From Planctomycetota bacterium (GTDB taxonomy: Bacteria > Planctomycetota > Planctomycetia > Gemmatales > Gemmataceae), in contig JAJXWW010000085.1 in assembly GCA_021781415.1 (NCBI GenBank), forward strand, positions 80,661 through 144,660: a DNA stretch of 64,000 bases, read 5' to 3'. How positions within the stretch are numbered: the stretch's first letter is position 1; each line of letters begins with the position of its first letter. The position numbers and the translations under genes were made by a program. This document shows, in pieces, positions 53,924-63,362 of the stretch. Below the pieces are notes generated by a model. It was not told the origin of the DNA and made no database searches. It worked only from the letters and a program-made list of their open reading frames with translations.

Positions 53924-55534
53924 TCATTTTTTCTCCGTCGCCGGTTTGGGAACCGGCTTCTCGCGCGGCAACAACTCGGGCAGATTGGCGACGCGCAGGG
54001 CGGCAACCGCCATCACCTGCGTTCCCTGAATCAGATCCGGTTCGCGGGCTTTGTCCAAGGTGTCCGATTGCGAGTGGTGCGAGAAGCGATACTCGGCCGG
54101 ATCTTGTCGCACCGCAAAGCCAGGCACGTTGACCTTTTCAAACGAGAGATGATCGGTGCCGCCCATGCCGCGCAGGTCTATCTCGGTCACGCCGAGCGCC
54201 TTCAGCGAAACGAGTTCCTTTTCCATAATCGGTTTCAGCGTCTCGCGCCCCTGTAACCCGATGCCGAGGACGCGGCCCGTGCCGGTGTCGTGAACCAGCG
54301 CCATCGACGTTTTGGCCATCTCGTCTTTGTGCCGCTTGACGTATTCCTTGGAACCGTGCAACCCCTGTTCCTCTCCGGTAAAGAGGACAAAACGGATCGT
54401 GCGTCTCGGACGAACGCCACTCTTGGCCAGCACGCGCGCCGCTTCGAGAACGACGCAGCTACCCGTGCCATTGTCGGTCGTACCTTGGCCGAGATCCCAC
54501 GAATCGAGGTGCGCGCCCAGGACGACGATCTCGTCCGGCTTCTCGGACCCGCGAATCTCGCCGACGGTGTTGTAGACAGCGACGGGTCCGGGAATGAGCT
54601 TGTTTTCAATCTCGACCTCGACGCGCGTCTTGGCCGGCGCGGGGCGCGTGGCCAGGCGATAGAGCTGGGCGTAGTGTTCGTGGGCGACGAACAGGCTCGG
54701 CAGCGGCTCGCCTCCGCTGACGCGATCGTCTCCGCGCCAAGCTCCCGTCATGTTCAGCAGTCCGTGCGGCTTCCCCGCGTCCATCAACAGCGCGGCCACC
54801 CCCTCGGTGCGAAGGAACTCCGCCAATTCGCGGCGAAAGGTCGGCGAGGGATAGCCTCGTTCGCGGCGCGGCGGCGCGGGAACTTCCGCTTTTCTGTCAC
54901 CCTTTTTGTCGCCCTTGGCATCGGCGCGCGGTCGTGGAGAGCCGAAACCGTTTTCGGTTACGGGGCGAATGGTAGTCGGTTCGCCGCGCAGCACGACGGC
55001 GTTCTTGAGTTTGCCCTTATAGGGGGCCAACTCGGCGGCGCTGCGGGCTTTCAGCAGCACCACCTCGCCGGTCACTTTGCCCTTCGTTCCCGGTGTCCAG
55101 CCCATCGCGGCCACGGTGAGCGAACGGCCATTGTTCGGTTCCACGATGCGGAGCGAAGCCCGGCCGCGCTCCCAACCGACCGGAATCGTCCACCCCTCCA
55201 GGTGAACATTTCTTAAGCCGTAGGCGCGCATCTTTTCGGCGGCCCACTCGTTGGCTTCCTTGAGCGCGGCGGACCCGGTGAGACGCGGGCCGATCGTGTC
55301 GCTCAGATACGTCAGATTGGCCATGATTTGCGAGCCATTCTTGGCTTCGGCGATGAGTTGCTTATCCAGAGCGAGGGGATCGAGGCCCGACGGCGCGGGA
55401 GCCGTCGTTTTCGGAGCGGCCGGGGGATCGGCGACAACTTGGGGCAGCAGCACCGCCAAGGCCGCGAGCATCGCCACCCGCCGCGCCATCGACCACCGAA
55501 GGAATACGAGATTCGAACCATCAATGCGAGTCAT
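53924..55534 (-). CDS. secreted M28-family zinc aminopeptidase
   Basis: A 536-residue exopeptidase. The signal core is MARRVAMLAALAVLLPQVVAD; the start used has GGAGAG upstream, with an internal ATG at 55489 as alternative. Residues about 110-320 form a PA-like domain insertion. Zinc/catalytic set: VVLGAHLDSWDLG (His), GTTDNGTGSCVVLEAARVL (bridging Asp), VLFTGEEQGLHGS (Glu-Glu), a metal Asp in ALVHDTGTG, and RFSHHSQSDTLD (last His). It would trim peptides outside the cytoplasm, feeding the POT transporter downstream on the same strand. Confidence 0.92.
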   Translation of the reverse strand: MTRIDGSNLVFLRWSMARRVAMLAALAVLLPQVVADPPAAPKTTAPAPSGLDPLALDKQLIAEAKNGSQIMANLTYLSDTIGPRLTGSAALKEANEWAAEKMRAYGLRNVHLEGWTIPVGWERGRASLRIVEPNNGRSLTVAAMGWTPGTKGKVTGEVVLLKARSAAELAPYKGKLKNAVVLRGEPTTIRPVTENGFGSPRPRADAKGDKKGDRKAEVPAPPRRERGYPSPTFRRELAEFLRTEGVAALLMDAGKPHGLLNMTGAWRGDDRVSGGEPLPSLFVAHEHYAQLYRLATRPAPAKTRVEVEIENKLIPGPVAVYNTVGEIRGSEKPDEIVVLGAHLDSWDLGQGTTDNGTGSCVVLEAARVLAKSGVRPRRTIRFVLFTGEEQGLHGSKEYVKRHKDEMAKTSMALVHDTGTGRVLGIGLQGRETLKPIMEKELVSLKALGVTEIDLRGMGGTDHLSFEKVNVPGFAVRQDPAEYRFSHHSQSDTLDKAREPDLIQGTQVMAVAALRVANLPELLPREKPVPKPATEKK

Positions 55535-55954
55535 TTCAGTTCTCTCTCCAAAGGTGTGAATAGACCGAACTCTTGAATCTAAATCTTCGTTGTCAAAGCT
55601 CTGGCGGCGAAGCGCGCTTCACCGCGGGATGACTGGGAGAAGAGTGGATCGTTGGACTTTGGGTGTGCAACTTTTACCTGGATGGTTCTCTCGTTCCCAC
55701 GCTCCTGCGTGGAAACGAGCATACGGACGCGCCGCGGAGCGGCGGAAAGTGCGTTCCCACGCGGAGCGTGAGAACGAGAAGTTCCCACCCGAGTAGCAGA
55801 CGCACACCCTTGGACTTCCGGGAGAGTTTTTCGATGACGACTCCGTCGTTCTCTTGCTTTATATCACCTGGCCGGCGATTGTCATTCCTCTCGCGTCCGA
55901 GTTCGCGTCGAGCTTGCGATTCGATGGGGCAATCTCGTCCAGTCGGAGCCTGAT
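55535..55954. other. 420-base gap with one palindromic repeat
   Basis: It lies between the start of the M28 gene and the end of accC, both minus strand. Apart from the 55690-55778 element nothing was recognised. Short frames in it are low-complexity shadows of the repeat. Confidence 0.45.
55690..55778. repeat. second copy of the GTTCCCACGC composite palindromic element
   Basis: It begins CTCGTTCCCACGCTCCTGCG and ends GCGGAGCGTGAGAACGAG, with a central GCCGCGGAGCGGC palindrome, as in the copy at 11163-11284 but shorter and more diverged (two stem mismatches, GTGGAAACG and GTGAGAACG). Confidence 0.75.
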
Positions 55955-57304
55955 TCACGACTTCTTCTGCCACGTTCGCTCGATGAATGTCGTATCGACG
56001 AGGCCGTCGCGGAAGGCGGCGAGGCGCATGATGTCGCGGTGAATGGGGATGGTCGTGTGGATGCCTTCGACGACGAATTCGTCCAAGGCCCGCCTCATGC
56101 ACGCCAAGGCTTCGGTGCGGGTCGGTTGATAGACGAGGAGCTTGGCGACGAGCGAATCGTAGTTCGGCGGGACGCGGTAGCCGGCGACGGCGTGGCTATC
56201 GAGCCGTACACCGGGACCGCCGGGCGGTTGCCAGCGCGTAATCAAACCCGGCGAAGGTCGGAAATTGATGGCCGGATTCTCGGCGTTGATGCGGCATTCG
56301 ATGGCGCAGCCGCGATGTACGATGTCGCGCTGGGCGAACGGCAGTTTCTCACCGGCGGCGATGCGGATTTGCGCTTTGATCAGGTCGATGCCCGTCACCA
56401 GTTCCGTCACCGGATGCTCGACCTGAATGCGTGCGTTCACTTCGATGAAATAGAACTTATGGTTTTTATCGACCAGAAACTCACACGTTCCGGCACTGTA
56501 ATAGCCGGCCGTCTTGGCCAGGCGCACGGCCGCATCGCACATGGCCTTGCGCACTTTGTCGGGCAGATTCGGCGCGGGCGACTCTTCGACCAGTTTCTGA
56601 TGGCGGCGCTGAAGAGAACAATCGCGCTCCCATAAGTGGACAATGTGCCCCTCGCGGTCGCCGAGCAGTTGCACTTCGACGTGGCGCGGTTGTTCGATGT
56701 ACTTTTCGAGATAGAGGCTGCCGTCCTTAAAGGCGCTCTCGGCTTCCTGGCGCGCCGACACCAAACCGCTCAGCAGCGACGCTTCGTCGCGCGCCACGCG
56801 CATGCCGCGCCCGCCGCCACCCGCTGCCGCTTTGATGAGAACCGGAAAATCCATCTCCTTGGCCAAACGCAGTGCGTCCTCGTCCGACTCGATCAACCCC
56901 TCGCTGCCGGGAACGACCGGAACCCCAGCCTGTTTCGCCAGTTTGCGCGCTTCGTTCTTGTTGCCCAGCCGTTGCATTGCTTCCGGCGGCGGGCCGATGA
57001 ACTCGATCTTGCAATCGCGGCACACTTCGGCGAAGTGGGCGTTCTCGGAGAGAAAGCCGTAACCGGGATGGATGGCCTGCACGTCGGCGGCCTCGGCAGC
57101 GCTGATGAGGCGCGGAATCTTCAAATAGCTCTCGCTCGCCGTGGCTGGGCCGATGCAGATTTTCTGATCCGCGAGATCGAGATAGGGCGCGCCGCGATCC
57201 GCCTCACTGTAAACGGCGACGGACTCGATGCCCATCTCCTTGCAGGCGCGGATGACCCGCAAGGCGATTTCTCCACGATTGGCGATCAAAATGCGTTGAA
57301 ACAT
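55955..57304 (-). CDS. accC: acetyl-CoA carboxylase, biotin carboxylase subunit
   Basis: A 449-residue ATP-grasp enzyme that carboxylates biotin on AccB with bicarbonate and ATP. The ATG at 57304 begins [25 protein letters not shown]; the frame extends upstream through the CGGCTCT repeat but is not coding there. Motifs: [25 protein letters not shown] (ATP glycine-rich loop), [32 protein letters not shown] with the catalytic Glu and Arg, and GHAIECRIN-like [10 protein letters not shown]. It lies downstream of accB in the usual order. accA and accD are not in the window. Confidence 0.96.
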   Translation of the reverse strand: MFQRILIANRGEIALRVIRACKEMGIESVAVYSEADRGAPYLDLADQKICIGPATASESYLKIPRLISAAEAADVQAIHPGYGFLSENAHFAEVCRDCKIEFIGPPPEAMQRLGNKNEARKLAKQAGVPVVPGSEGLIESDEDALRLAKEMDFPVLIKAAAGGGGRGMRVARDEASLLSGLVSARQEAESAFKDGSLYLEKYIEQPRHVEVQLLGDREGHIVHLWERDCSLQRRHQKLVEESPAPNLPDKVRKAMCDAAVRLAKTAGYYSAGTCEFLVDKNHKFYFIEVNARIQVEHPVTELVTGIDLIKAQIRIAAGEKLPFAQRDIVHRGCAIECRINAENPAINFRPSPGLITRWQPPGGPGVRLDSHAVAGYRVPPNYDSLVAKLLVYQPTRTEALACMRRALDEFVVEGIHTTIPIHRDIMRLAAFRDGLVDTTFIERTWQKKS

Positions 57305-57305
57305 C

Positions 57306-57347
57306 GTCGGCTTTCGGCTCTCGGCTTTCGGCTCTCGGCTCTCGGCA
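57306..57347. repeat. short tandem CGGCT-TTCGGCTCT repeats between accB and accC
   Basis: About 40 bases made of six imperfect copies of TCGGCT alternating with TTCGGC and CTCGGC. It lies just upstream of the accC ATG, in the accB-accC gap, and would surround its ribosome-binding region. Confidence 0.6.
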
Positions 57348-57396
57348 ATCCGTTTGTCGTGGGCCGTTCGCCGAGTGCGGAATGCCGATCGTCGTT

Positions 57397-57906
57397 TCAA
57401 GTGTTGGGATCGACTCGGAACAGGACGGTTCCGTATTCCACGAATTCCTTATTCTGCACGCAAACCTCCACGATGGTTCCGTTGCATTCGGCCTGGATCT
57501 CGTTGAAGATTTTCATGGCTTCGATCTGGCAAACGATCGTGGTGGGCGCGACGCGCGCTCCGACCGCGACATAGGGCGGCGAGCCGGGTTTCTCTTGAGC
57601 GTAGAAGGTACCGACCGTGGGGCTTTTGATTTCGGTGAGTTGGCGAGACGGCTGCGAGGGTGGCGGCGGCTCGGCGGATGCCTTCGGCGTTGGGAGTGAA
57701 GCGGGCCGTGCCATTTCGACGGGAGCCGGCGCGGACGCTGCCGGTGAAAAACCACCCCTACGCAGAGCGATGCGCTGTTCCCCGTCTCGTAGATCAATCT
57801 CGCTCAGTTCGTACTCGCTCATCAAGAGGACGAGTTGTTCCACCGTCCGAACATCGAACGGACCCGGATATTTGCGTGCATCGTCGGCCAACGCGATCTC
57901 CTTCAC
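57397..57906 (-). CDS. accB: acetyl-CoA carboxylase biotin carboxyl carrier protein
   Basis: A 169-residue protein. The C-terminal biotinyl domain has [23 protein letters not shown] with the biotinylated Lys in E-A-M-K, and closes [10 protein letters not shown]. The N-terminal third has [29 protein letters not shown], the normal AccB leader, and residues about 60-90 are an Ala/Pro-rich flexible linker. A thumb-like [21 protein letters not shown] precedes biotin. It carries carboxyl groups from AccC to the carboxyltransferase in fatty-acid synthesis. It is 54 bases after the M24 peptidase. Confidence 0.96.
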   Translation of the reverse strand: MKEIALADDARKYPGPFDVRTVEQLVLLMSEYELSEIDLRDGEQRIALRRGGFSPAASAPAPVEMARPASLPTPKASAEPPPPSQPSRQLTEIKSPTVGTFYAQEKPGSPPYVAVGARVAPTTIVCQIEAMKIFNEIQAECNGTIVEVCVQNKEFVEYGTVLFRVDPNT

Positions 57907-57960
57907 GAATCCAATTCGATTTTTCGGGCGGGTCTCGCCGCGCTCGACCCCACCTACGCC

Positions 57961-59085
57961 CTATGGAGCAACAACCATCGCATCGAAGTCGCGGGGCAAA
58001 TGCGTGAGGCGTTCCACGCCGTCCGGCGTAACCAGAACGTCGTCCTCAATGCGAACCCCGCCCCAACCGGGCAGATAGATGCCCGGCTCCAGAGTGAAGA
58101 CCATCCCCGGTTCGACGAGCATGTCGCCGTTAGGCCGAAGCCACGGCGCTTCGTGAATCTGTAGTCCAAACCCGTGTCCCAATCCGTGGCCGAAATACTC
58201 GCCGTAACCCGCCTCGGCGATCGACGAACGCGCGGCGGAGTCGATGTCGCGCGTCAACGCACCCGGTCGAATCGCTCGAAAGGCCGCTTCCTGCGCACGC
58301 AGCACCACCGAGTAGACCTCGCGCAGTTTGTCGGCCATCGCCGCGTTATCGCCTGCGAAAGCGGAAGTTGTACGAGGAATCAGCACACGAGTCAAGTCGC
58401 TTTTGTACAGAGGAGCGCTCGCGCCCCAATCCACCAACAACAGTTGGCCGGATGCTACGCGGCGATCTGTGGGCGGCGCGTGCGGCAATGCCGCGCGTTC
58501 GCCGACGGCGACGATCGGGGGAAAAGCCGTCCCACTCCCTCCCGCGCGGCGGATGTAATACTCGAGGGAATCGCACAGTTCCTTCTCGGTATCTTCGGGC
58601 CGCAGCAAGGCGCGAATCACCGTGAAGGCCCGCTCGGCCACGTCAATCGCCTTGCGGATCTGAACGAGTTCGTCGGCGTCCTTGACGACGCGCAGCTTCT
58701 CGACGCGATCCACGCCGGGCTTCCAATTGAGACTCGGAGCCAGTTGCCGGAGTTGTTCGTACTCGGCAACCGTTACCGCGCCGCTCTCGAAACCGACCGT
58801 CCGGACGCCGAGTCCATTGAGTATCTGGCCGACGGCCTCCGGCAGTTTCTGCGCCGCCGTGCGAAGATGCACCGGCAGACCGGGACACTCCTCACTCAGC
58901 TGCACCGCGTACCGCGAGTCGCTCACCAAGAGCAGGCGCTCGCGGGTGAGGAGCAGAACGGTACTATCGCCGGTGAAACCCGTCAGGTAGGTGACGTTGA
59001 CCGGATTGCCGATCATGAGGACATCAATGTCCTCCTCGGTCAGCGTTCGGATCAAGCGCTGGCGGCGCTGCGCGGCATAGTCCAT
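57961..59085 (-). CDS. M24-family Xaa-Pro aminopeptidase
   Basis: A 374-residue pita-bread-fold metallopeptidase. The N-terminal creatinase-like domain begins RRQRLIRTLTEEDIDVLMIGNPVNVTYLTGF. The catalytic domain shows LLVDWGASAPLYKSDLTR (two Asp), GHGLGHGFGLQIHEAP (His), VFTLEPGIYLPGWGGVRIEDDVLV (two Glu), the five-ligand metal set. It removes N-terminal residues preceding proline. This peptidase-accB-accC order is common in bacteria. No signal peptide, so cytoplasmic. Confidence 0.94.
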   Translation of the reverse strand: MDYAAQRRQRLIRTLTEEDIDVLMIGNPVNVTYLTGFTGDSTVLLLTRERLLLVSDSRYAVQLSEECPGLPVHLRTAAQKLPEAVGQILNGLGVRTVGFESGAVTVAEYEQLRQLAPSLNWKPGVDRVEKLRVVKDADELVQIRKAIDVAERAFTVIRALLRPEDTEKELCDSLEYYIRRAGGSGTAFPPIVAVGERAALPHAPPTDRRVASGQLLLVDWGASAPLYKSDLTRVLIPRTTSAFAGDNAAMADKLREVYSVVLRAQEAAFRAIRPGALTRDIDSAARSSIAEAGYGEYFGHGLGHGFGLQIHEAPWLRPNGDMLVEPGMVFTLEPGIYLPGWGGVRIEDDVLVTPDGVERLTHLPRDFDAMVVAP

Positions 59086-59150
59086 ACGGGTAATCCGTTA
59101 TCGGAAAGCGGTGGTCCGTAGAAAATAATAGTCGATCCCCGTCCTCTCGA

Positions 59151-59777
59151 CTACTGCCGAACGACCGCTTCCGTTCGATACAAGTTCTTATCCTGGATGT
59201 AACACTCCACGGCGCGAGGCAGAAAAAAGCGGAGACTTCGACCGGTGGCGGCTCGGCGACGGAGGTCGCTGCTGGAAATGTCGATCTGCGGCGTCTCGAC
59301 TCTGTCGAGGCGCACCGGTATTTCTTCCGGCAGACGGAGCCGCGCGCGGAGCGCGTCGACGGTCGATACCGCCGCGCCGGGGCGCGTCATCACCAAGAGG
59401 CCGGCCAGTTCCAAAACGCGCGCCGGTTGATACCAATTCGGCAAATCGTTGAGCGTGTCGGAGCCGATGAGGAGATAAAAATCGTGTCGCGGATGACGGC
59501 GGCGCAACTCGACAAGGGTGTCGGCGGTGTAGCTGGGTCCGGGACGTTCTTTCTCCAATTCGTCGATGCGAAAGGCGCGATGGCCGGCCAGGGCCAAGGC
59601 GAGCATCTCCACTCGCTGCTCGAAGCGCGTCAACGTCGGGTCGTCCTTGTGAGGCGGATGCGCGGCGGGAACGAACCATACTTCATCGAGCCGTCCCTGT
59701 TCTCGGCTCTGCTCGGCCAAGAGAAGATGGCCCATATGCACCGGATCGAACGTGCCGCCGAAAATGCCAACGCGCAT
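59151..59777 (-). CDS. nadD: nicotinate-nucleotide adenylyltransferase
   Basis: A 208-residue enzyme making deamido-NAD from NaMN and ATP. The ATG at 59777 (GGGTG upstream) starts MRVGIFGGTFDPVHMGHLLLAEQ with the G-G-T-F-D-P-x-H-x-G-H nucleotidyltransferase motif; a GTG three codons upstream is possible. FYLLIGSDTLNDLPNWYQPARVLEL and ISSSDLRRRAATGRSLRFFLPRAVECYI match NadD (I-S-S-S-x-x-R). Same strand as DUF1080 upstream, but separated by a hairpin. Confidence 0.95.
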   Translation of the reverse strand: MRVGIFGGTFDPVHMGHLLLAEQSREQGRLDEVWFVPAAHPPHKDDPTLTRFEQRVEMLALALAGHRAFRIDELEKERPGPSYTADTLVELRRRHPRHDFYLLIGSDTLNDLPNWYQPARVLELAGLLVMTRPGAAVSTVDALRARLRLPEEIPVRLDRVETPQIDISSSDLRRRAATGRSLRFFLPRAVECYIQDKNLYRTEAVVRQ

Positions 59778-59806
59778 GACCGTCACCCAAACGAGAAGAT
59801 ACCGAA

Positions 59807-59841
59807 CGCTTGCGGCTCGTCACGAATCCGAGCCGCAAGCG
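59807..59841. terminator. perfect 13-bp hairpin between DUF1080 and nadD
   Basis: CGCTTGCGGCTCG at 59807-59819 pairs exactly with 59829-59841 around a 9-nt loop, 24 bases after the DUF1080 stop on the minus strand. Probable terminator, or a leader hairpin for nadD, whose start is 29 bases further. Confidence 0.65.
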
Positions 59842-59865
59842 TATCAAAAATGGGTCCGACTCCTT

Positions 59866-60510
59866 CTATTTCGACTTGCTCAAATCGGTGAAGTGGATGT
59901 CCTTAAAGATGACTTCCATCGTGGGAAATCCGGCATGCAGCTGCCAGGCGATGATGCCGTCGTCCGGCATCTTGGGAAAATCGTCGTCCACCATCGTTTC
60001 GTCGTTCACCTTGATGGTGACGTGCTTGCCGACGCATTTGATGTAGTAGTCGTTGAACTCCTTGGGCTTGACGGCTTTCTTGACGAGATCGCCGGGCGAT
60101 TGTTTCATCATGCCGCCGAACCGTTCGCCGTAGAGGCTGCCCCAATAGTTCGCGCCGATGTCGCACTGCGGCCCAGCGACGACAAATTTCTCTTTGTCTA
60201 CCACTTTACTACGAATCTGCACGCCGCTGTTGCCGACGCCGTCCTTGAGCCGAACCTTGAACTTCAACTCGAAATCGCCGTACTTCTTCTTGCTGCAAAG
60301 GAAGGTGTTGAACTTCGGATCTTGCGGGGTAAACCCAACGATCGCTTTGTCCTTGGCGCTCCAATATTCCAGCCCTTCCCAACCTTCGAGATTCTTGCCG
60401 TTGAAGAATGAGGAACCGCCTTTGGGTTTTGCCACCGGCGCGGCGGGCGTGTCGGTCGCCAAGAGGCCGGTGATAAACGCAAGCGCGGCGAGTAGGAGAG
60501 AGTAACGCAT
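59866..60510 (-). CDS. secreted 3-keto-disaccharide hydrolase (DUF1080)
   Basis: A 214-residue protein from ATG 60510 (GGAGG upstream) with a signal peptide (residues 1-24). The concanavalin-like jelly-roll domain has the family opening GGSSFFNGKNLEGWEGLEYWSAKDKAIVGF, then FELKFKVRLKDGVGNSGVQIRSKV and a closing DDGIIAWQLHAGFPTMEVIFKDIHFTDL. Relatives cleave 3-keto-glucosides or bind glycans; planctomycetes have many such proteins. Its role fits extracellular sugar breakdown, along with the sulfatase and SGNH hydrolase earlier in the window. Confidence 0.9.
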   Translation of the reverse strand: MRYSLLLAALAFITGLLATDTPAAPVAKPKGGSSFFNGKNLEGWEGLEYWSAKDKAIVGFTPQDPKFNTFLCSKKKYGDFELKFKVRLKDGVGNSGVQIRSKVVDKEKFVVAGPQCDIGANYWGSLYGERFGGMMKQSPGDLVKKAVKPKEFNDYYIKCVGKHVTIKVNDETMVDDDFPKMPDDGIIAWQLHAGFPTMEVIFKDIHFTDLSKSK

Positions 60511-60746
60511 GGTGTCCTCCGAGTATAGACGTTGCCGACGAACCGCCGTCGGCATTGGGATTATCCTGTCGAGAAGGATTCCCATTTGCAATGATACTTG
60601 TCCCGATTTGTGCTGCCACTCCTTTCCCCGGCCGTCGAAGCAGCGTCGTCTGGAGGCAACTCGTGGAAGAAATTATTCGATGGAACGGCTGCCGCCGATT
60701 TTCCCGGACGGATCGCCAACGAGAGCGGAGACGCTAAGATGGCTCC

Positions 60747-62171
60747 ATGAACGACTACGCGCGCCACGAACATCACGACTTTCTAAACGCCGCCCAGCAG
60801 GCGTTGGCCGATCCACCGTTGCAGGCAGCGCTGATACGGTTGACCAGCACGCTCATGGCCGGCAATCGGCGCGGATACGCCGCCCTCGCCGACATTCACG
60901 ATCTCCGCGAACATGCCAAACGCATCAAGGAACACGCCCTCGCCCATCTCGACCGCTATCTCGAACAATTGGAAGCCTCGATCCTGAAGCGCGGCGGGCA
61001 CGTTCATTGGGCCAACGACGCCGAGGAGGCGAGGCGAATCGTTCTCGACATCGCCCAGCGAACGAACAGCCGTCGCATTGTGAAGTCGAAGTCGATGACT
61101 TCCGAAGAAGTGCATCTCAATCCCGCGCTGGAAGCGGCGGGATTGGAGGTGACGGAAACGGATTTCGGCGAGTTCATCATTCAGTTGGCGGGCGAACGTC
61201 CGTCGCACATCGTAGCGCCAGCAGTCCATCACACGCGGGAGAGCATCGCGCGCATCCTGTCGGACTACACCGGAACGAAGTTGCCGGATGAGCCGGAGTC
61301 GCTTGCCCAGACGGGACGGCGACTCCTGCGCGAGAAGTTCGCCCAGGCCGACATGGGCATCAGCGGGGCGAACTTCGCCGTCGCCGAGACAGGAACCATC
61401 GTCCTCATCTCCAACGAAGGCAACGCTCGGTTAACGACGACTTGTCCCCGCGTTCATGTGGCACTCATGGGAATAGAAAAAGTGCTGCCGCGCTGGCGCG
61501 ATTTGCCGGTGTTTCTGAAGTTGTTGGCGCGGGCGGCGACGGGACAAGCTCTGTCGGTGTATACCAGTATCATCACGGGTCCCCGCCGTCCGGGCGAGAC
61601 GGATGGACCGGAAGAGTTTCATCTGGTGCTGCTCGACAATGGCCGATCCCGCGTGTTGGCCACGCCGTTCCGCGAGAGTTTGCAGTGCATCCGCTGCGGC
61701 GCGTGTTTGAACGCTTGCCCAGTCTATCGCCGAATCGGCGGCCATGCCTACGGTGGCGTCTATTCCGGGCCTATCGGTAGCATTCTGACGCCGCTCTACG
61801 ATAGCGTGTCCCACAATCCACACTTGCCGCATGTGTCGTCGCTGTGCGGCGCATGCCAGGCGGCATGTCCGGTGAAAATCAACATCCCTCATATGCTCAT
61901 CGGTTTGCGTGAATTGCAACACCACCACGGGGGCAAGAGTCGTCTGGAGAAACTGGCCTATCGGATCTCGGCGGCGGTTCTCGGTCGTCCCTGGCTCTAC
62001 CGTCTGGCTCTGCGCTGCGTGCGTTCGATCCTTCGTCCCTTGGCACGCGAGGGCTGGCTGCGGCGTCTTCCAGGACAAGGCGCGGCGTGGACTGCGTCGC
62101 GCGATTTCCCCGCTCCGGCGGCGCGCTCGTTTCGAGAACGCTGGCCAAGACTCCGCGATGGATTAGAATGA
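60747..62171 (+). CDS. LutB/YkgF-like iron-sulfur protein
   Basis: A 474-residue cytoplasmic protein. The N-terminal two thirds contain the LUD fold (KSKSMTSEEVHLNPALEAAGLEVTETDFGEFIIQLAGERPSHIVAPAVH, quoted in part). The C-terminus has two 4Fe-4S clusters: CIRCGACLNACPVYRRIGGHAYGGVYSGPIG and SLCGACQAACPVKINIP. In Bacillus, LutB works with LutA and LutC to oxidise L-lactate. Neither lutA nor lutC is adjacent here. A small hairpin follows at 62183. Members of the family vary in substrate, so lactate is only probable. Confidence 0.9.
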   Translation: MNDYARHEHHDFLNAAQQALADPPLQAALIRLTSTLMAGNRRGYAALADIHDLREHAKRIKEHALAHLDRYLEQLEASILKRGGHVHWANDAEEARRIVLDIAQRTNSRRIVKSKSMTSEEVHLNPALEAAGLEVTETDFGEFIIQLAGERPSHIVAPAVHHTRESIARILSDYTGTKLPDEPESLAQTGRRLLREKFAQADMGISGANFAVAETGTIVLISNEGNARLTTTCPRVHVALMGIEKVLPRWRDLPVFLKLLARAATGQALSVYTSIITGPRRPGETDGPEEFHLVLLDNGRSRVLATPFRESLQCIRCGACLNACPVYRRIGGHAYGGVYSGPIGSILTPLYDSVSHNPHLPHVSSLCGACQAACPVKINIPHMLIGLRELQHHHGGKSRLEKLAYRISAAVLGRPWLYRLALRCVRSILRPLAREGWLRRLPGQGAAWTASRDFPAPAARSFRERWPRLRDGLE

Positions 62172-62182
62172 GGTTCCTTGCA

Positions 62183-62211
62183 GGTCGGGTCGAGCGAATC
62201 GAGACCCGACC
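62183..62211. terminator. 9-bp hairpin after the LutB-like gene
   Basis: GGTCGGGTC at 62183-62191 pairs with GACCCGACC at 62203-62211 around an 11-nt loop, 12 bases after the stop codon. Possible terminator. Confidence 0.5.
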
Positions 62212-62313
62212 GACTCAAGACGTGGACTCGAAAAAACGACGTTGATATCGTACCAGTGGCGGGCGGACGATTCCCACGCTCGCTTTGGTTCGGTCGCAAC
62301 CGCGAGAGGAAGC

Positions 62314-63309
62314 ATGGCCGTCAATCTCACTCCACAATATCTCGAAGCCGAAGCCGAGTACAAACGCGCGCAGAGTGCCGAAGAACGGCTCGAATGCCTC
62401 AAGCGAATGTGGACGCTGGTTCCCAAACATAAGGCCAGCGAGAAATTGCAAGCCGAACTGAAAACGAAACTCAGCGCGGCGCGAGAAGAGGTCGAAAAAG
62501 AGCGCAAAAGTCCTAAAAAGGGCGGCGTCAGCCACAAGATACCCAAGCAGGGAGCGGGGCAGATCGTCCTCGTGGGCGGACCCAACGGCGGCAAAAGTCG
62601 CTTGTTGACGCGCTTGACGCGTGCCACTCCGGAAGTCGCGCCCTATCCGTTTACCACGCGCGAACCCCACGCCGGCATGATGGATTGGGAGGACGTGCGC
62701 GTGCAACTCGTCGATACGCCGCCCATCACCGCCGACTATCTCGAAGGTTATCTGTCGAGCATGGTCCGCGCCGCCGACGCCGTCTTGCTGGTCGTCGATC
62801 TCGGCGACGACGACGGACCCTTGGCAGCCGAAGCCGCGATCGAACGTCTGGCCCAAGTGAAAACGCATCTCGTTGGCGAACCGCCCGCCGAGTCCGACGA
62901 TCCGACGCTGCACCACGCCAAGACGCTTCTCGTTGCCAACAAACTCGATCTGCCCGATGCCGCCGAACGACTCGAACTGGTGCGAGAATTGTTTGGCTCG
63001 CGCTATCCGATTCAGGCACTCGACGCCGAATCGGGCAACGGTCTGGAAGCCCTGCGCACGGCCATCTATAACCTGCTCGATGTCATCCGCGTCTACAGCA
63101 AAAGGCCCGGCAAACCGCCGGATATGACCTCGCCCTTCACCTGCAAGAGCGGTAGCAACGTGCTTCAATTCGCGGAAACCGTCCACCGCGATTTCGCCGA
63201 GACTCTCAAATCGGCACGCATCTGGGGAACGGGCGTCTTCGATGGACAGACGGTCACGCGAGATCACGTTCTGCACGACAAGGACGTGGTCGAACTCCAC
63301 GTCGGATGA
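62314..63309 (+). CDS. Obg/DRG-superfamily GTPase with TGS domain
   Basis: A 331-residue protein from ATG 62314 (GAGAGGAAG upstream). Residues 1-80 are helical and charged. The G domain has VLVGGPNGGKSRLLTRLT (P-loop), YPFTTREPHAGMMDWEDV (G2, Obg/DRG style), LVDTPPI where D-x-x-G is expected (G3 reads DTPP), and VANKLDLP (G4). The C-terminus from about 255 resembles a TGS domain (IRVYSKRPGKPPDM, ending RDHVLHDKDVVELHVG). Such GTPases bind ribosomes or RNA. The lost Gly of G3 may lower intrinsic hydrolysis. Confidence 0.85.
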   Translation: MAVNLTPQYLEAEAEYKRAQSAEERLECLKRMWTLVPKHKASEKLQAELKTKLSAAREEVEKERKSPKKGGVSHKIPKQGAGQIVLVGGPNGGKSRLLTRLTRATPEVAPYPFTTREPHAGMMDWEDVRVQLVDTPPITADYLEGYLSSMVRAADAVLLVVDLGDDDGPLAAEAAIERLAQVKTHLVGEPPAESDDPTLHHAKTLLVANKLDLPDAAERLELVRELFGSRYPIQALDAESGNGLEALRTAIYNLLDVIRVYSKRPGKPPDMTSPFTCKSGSNVLQFAETVHRDFAETLKSARIWGTGVFDGQTVTRDHVLHDKDVVELHVG

Positions 63310-63362
63310 GGGACCGTCGAATAACTCTCGGCAGCGTGAGCGAATCGGCTCGTCTCTTCGCC

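Noticed and set aside
53698-54006. N-terminal extension of the POT transporter
   Set aside because: It overlaps the end of the M28 gene, is not transporter-like and skips the good start at 53697.
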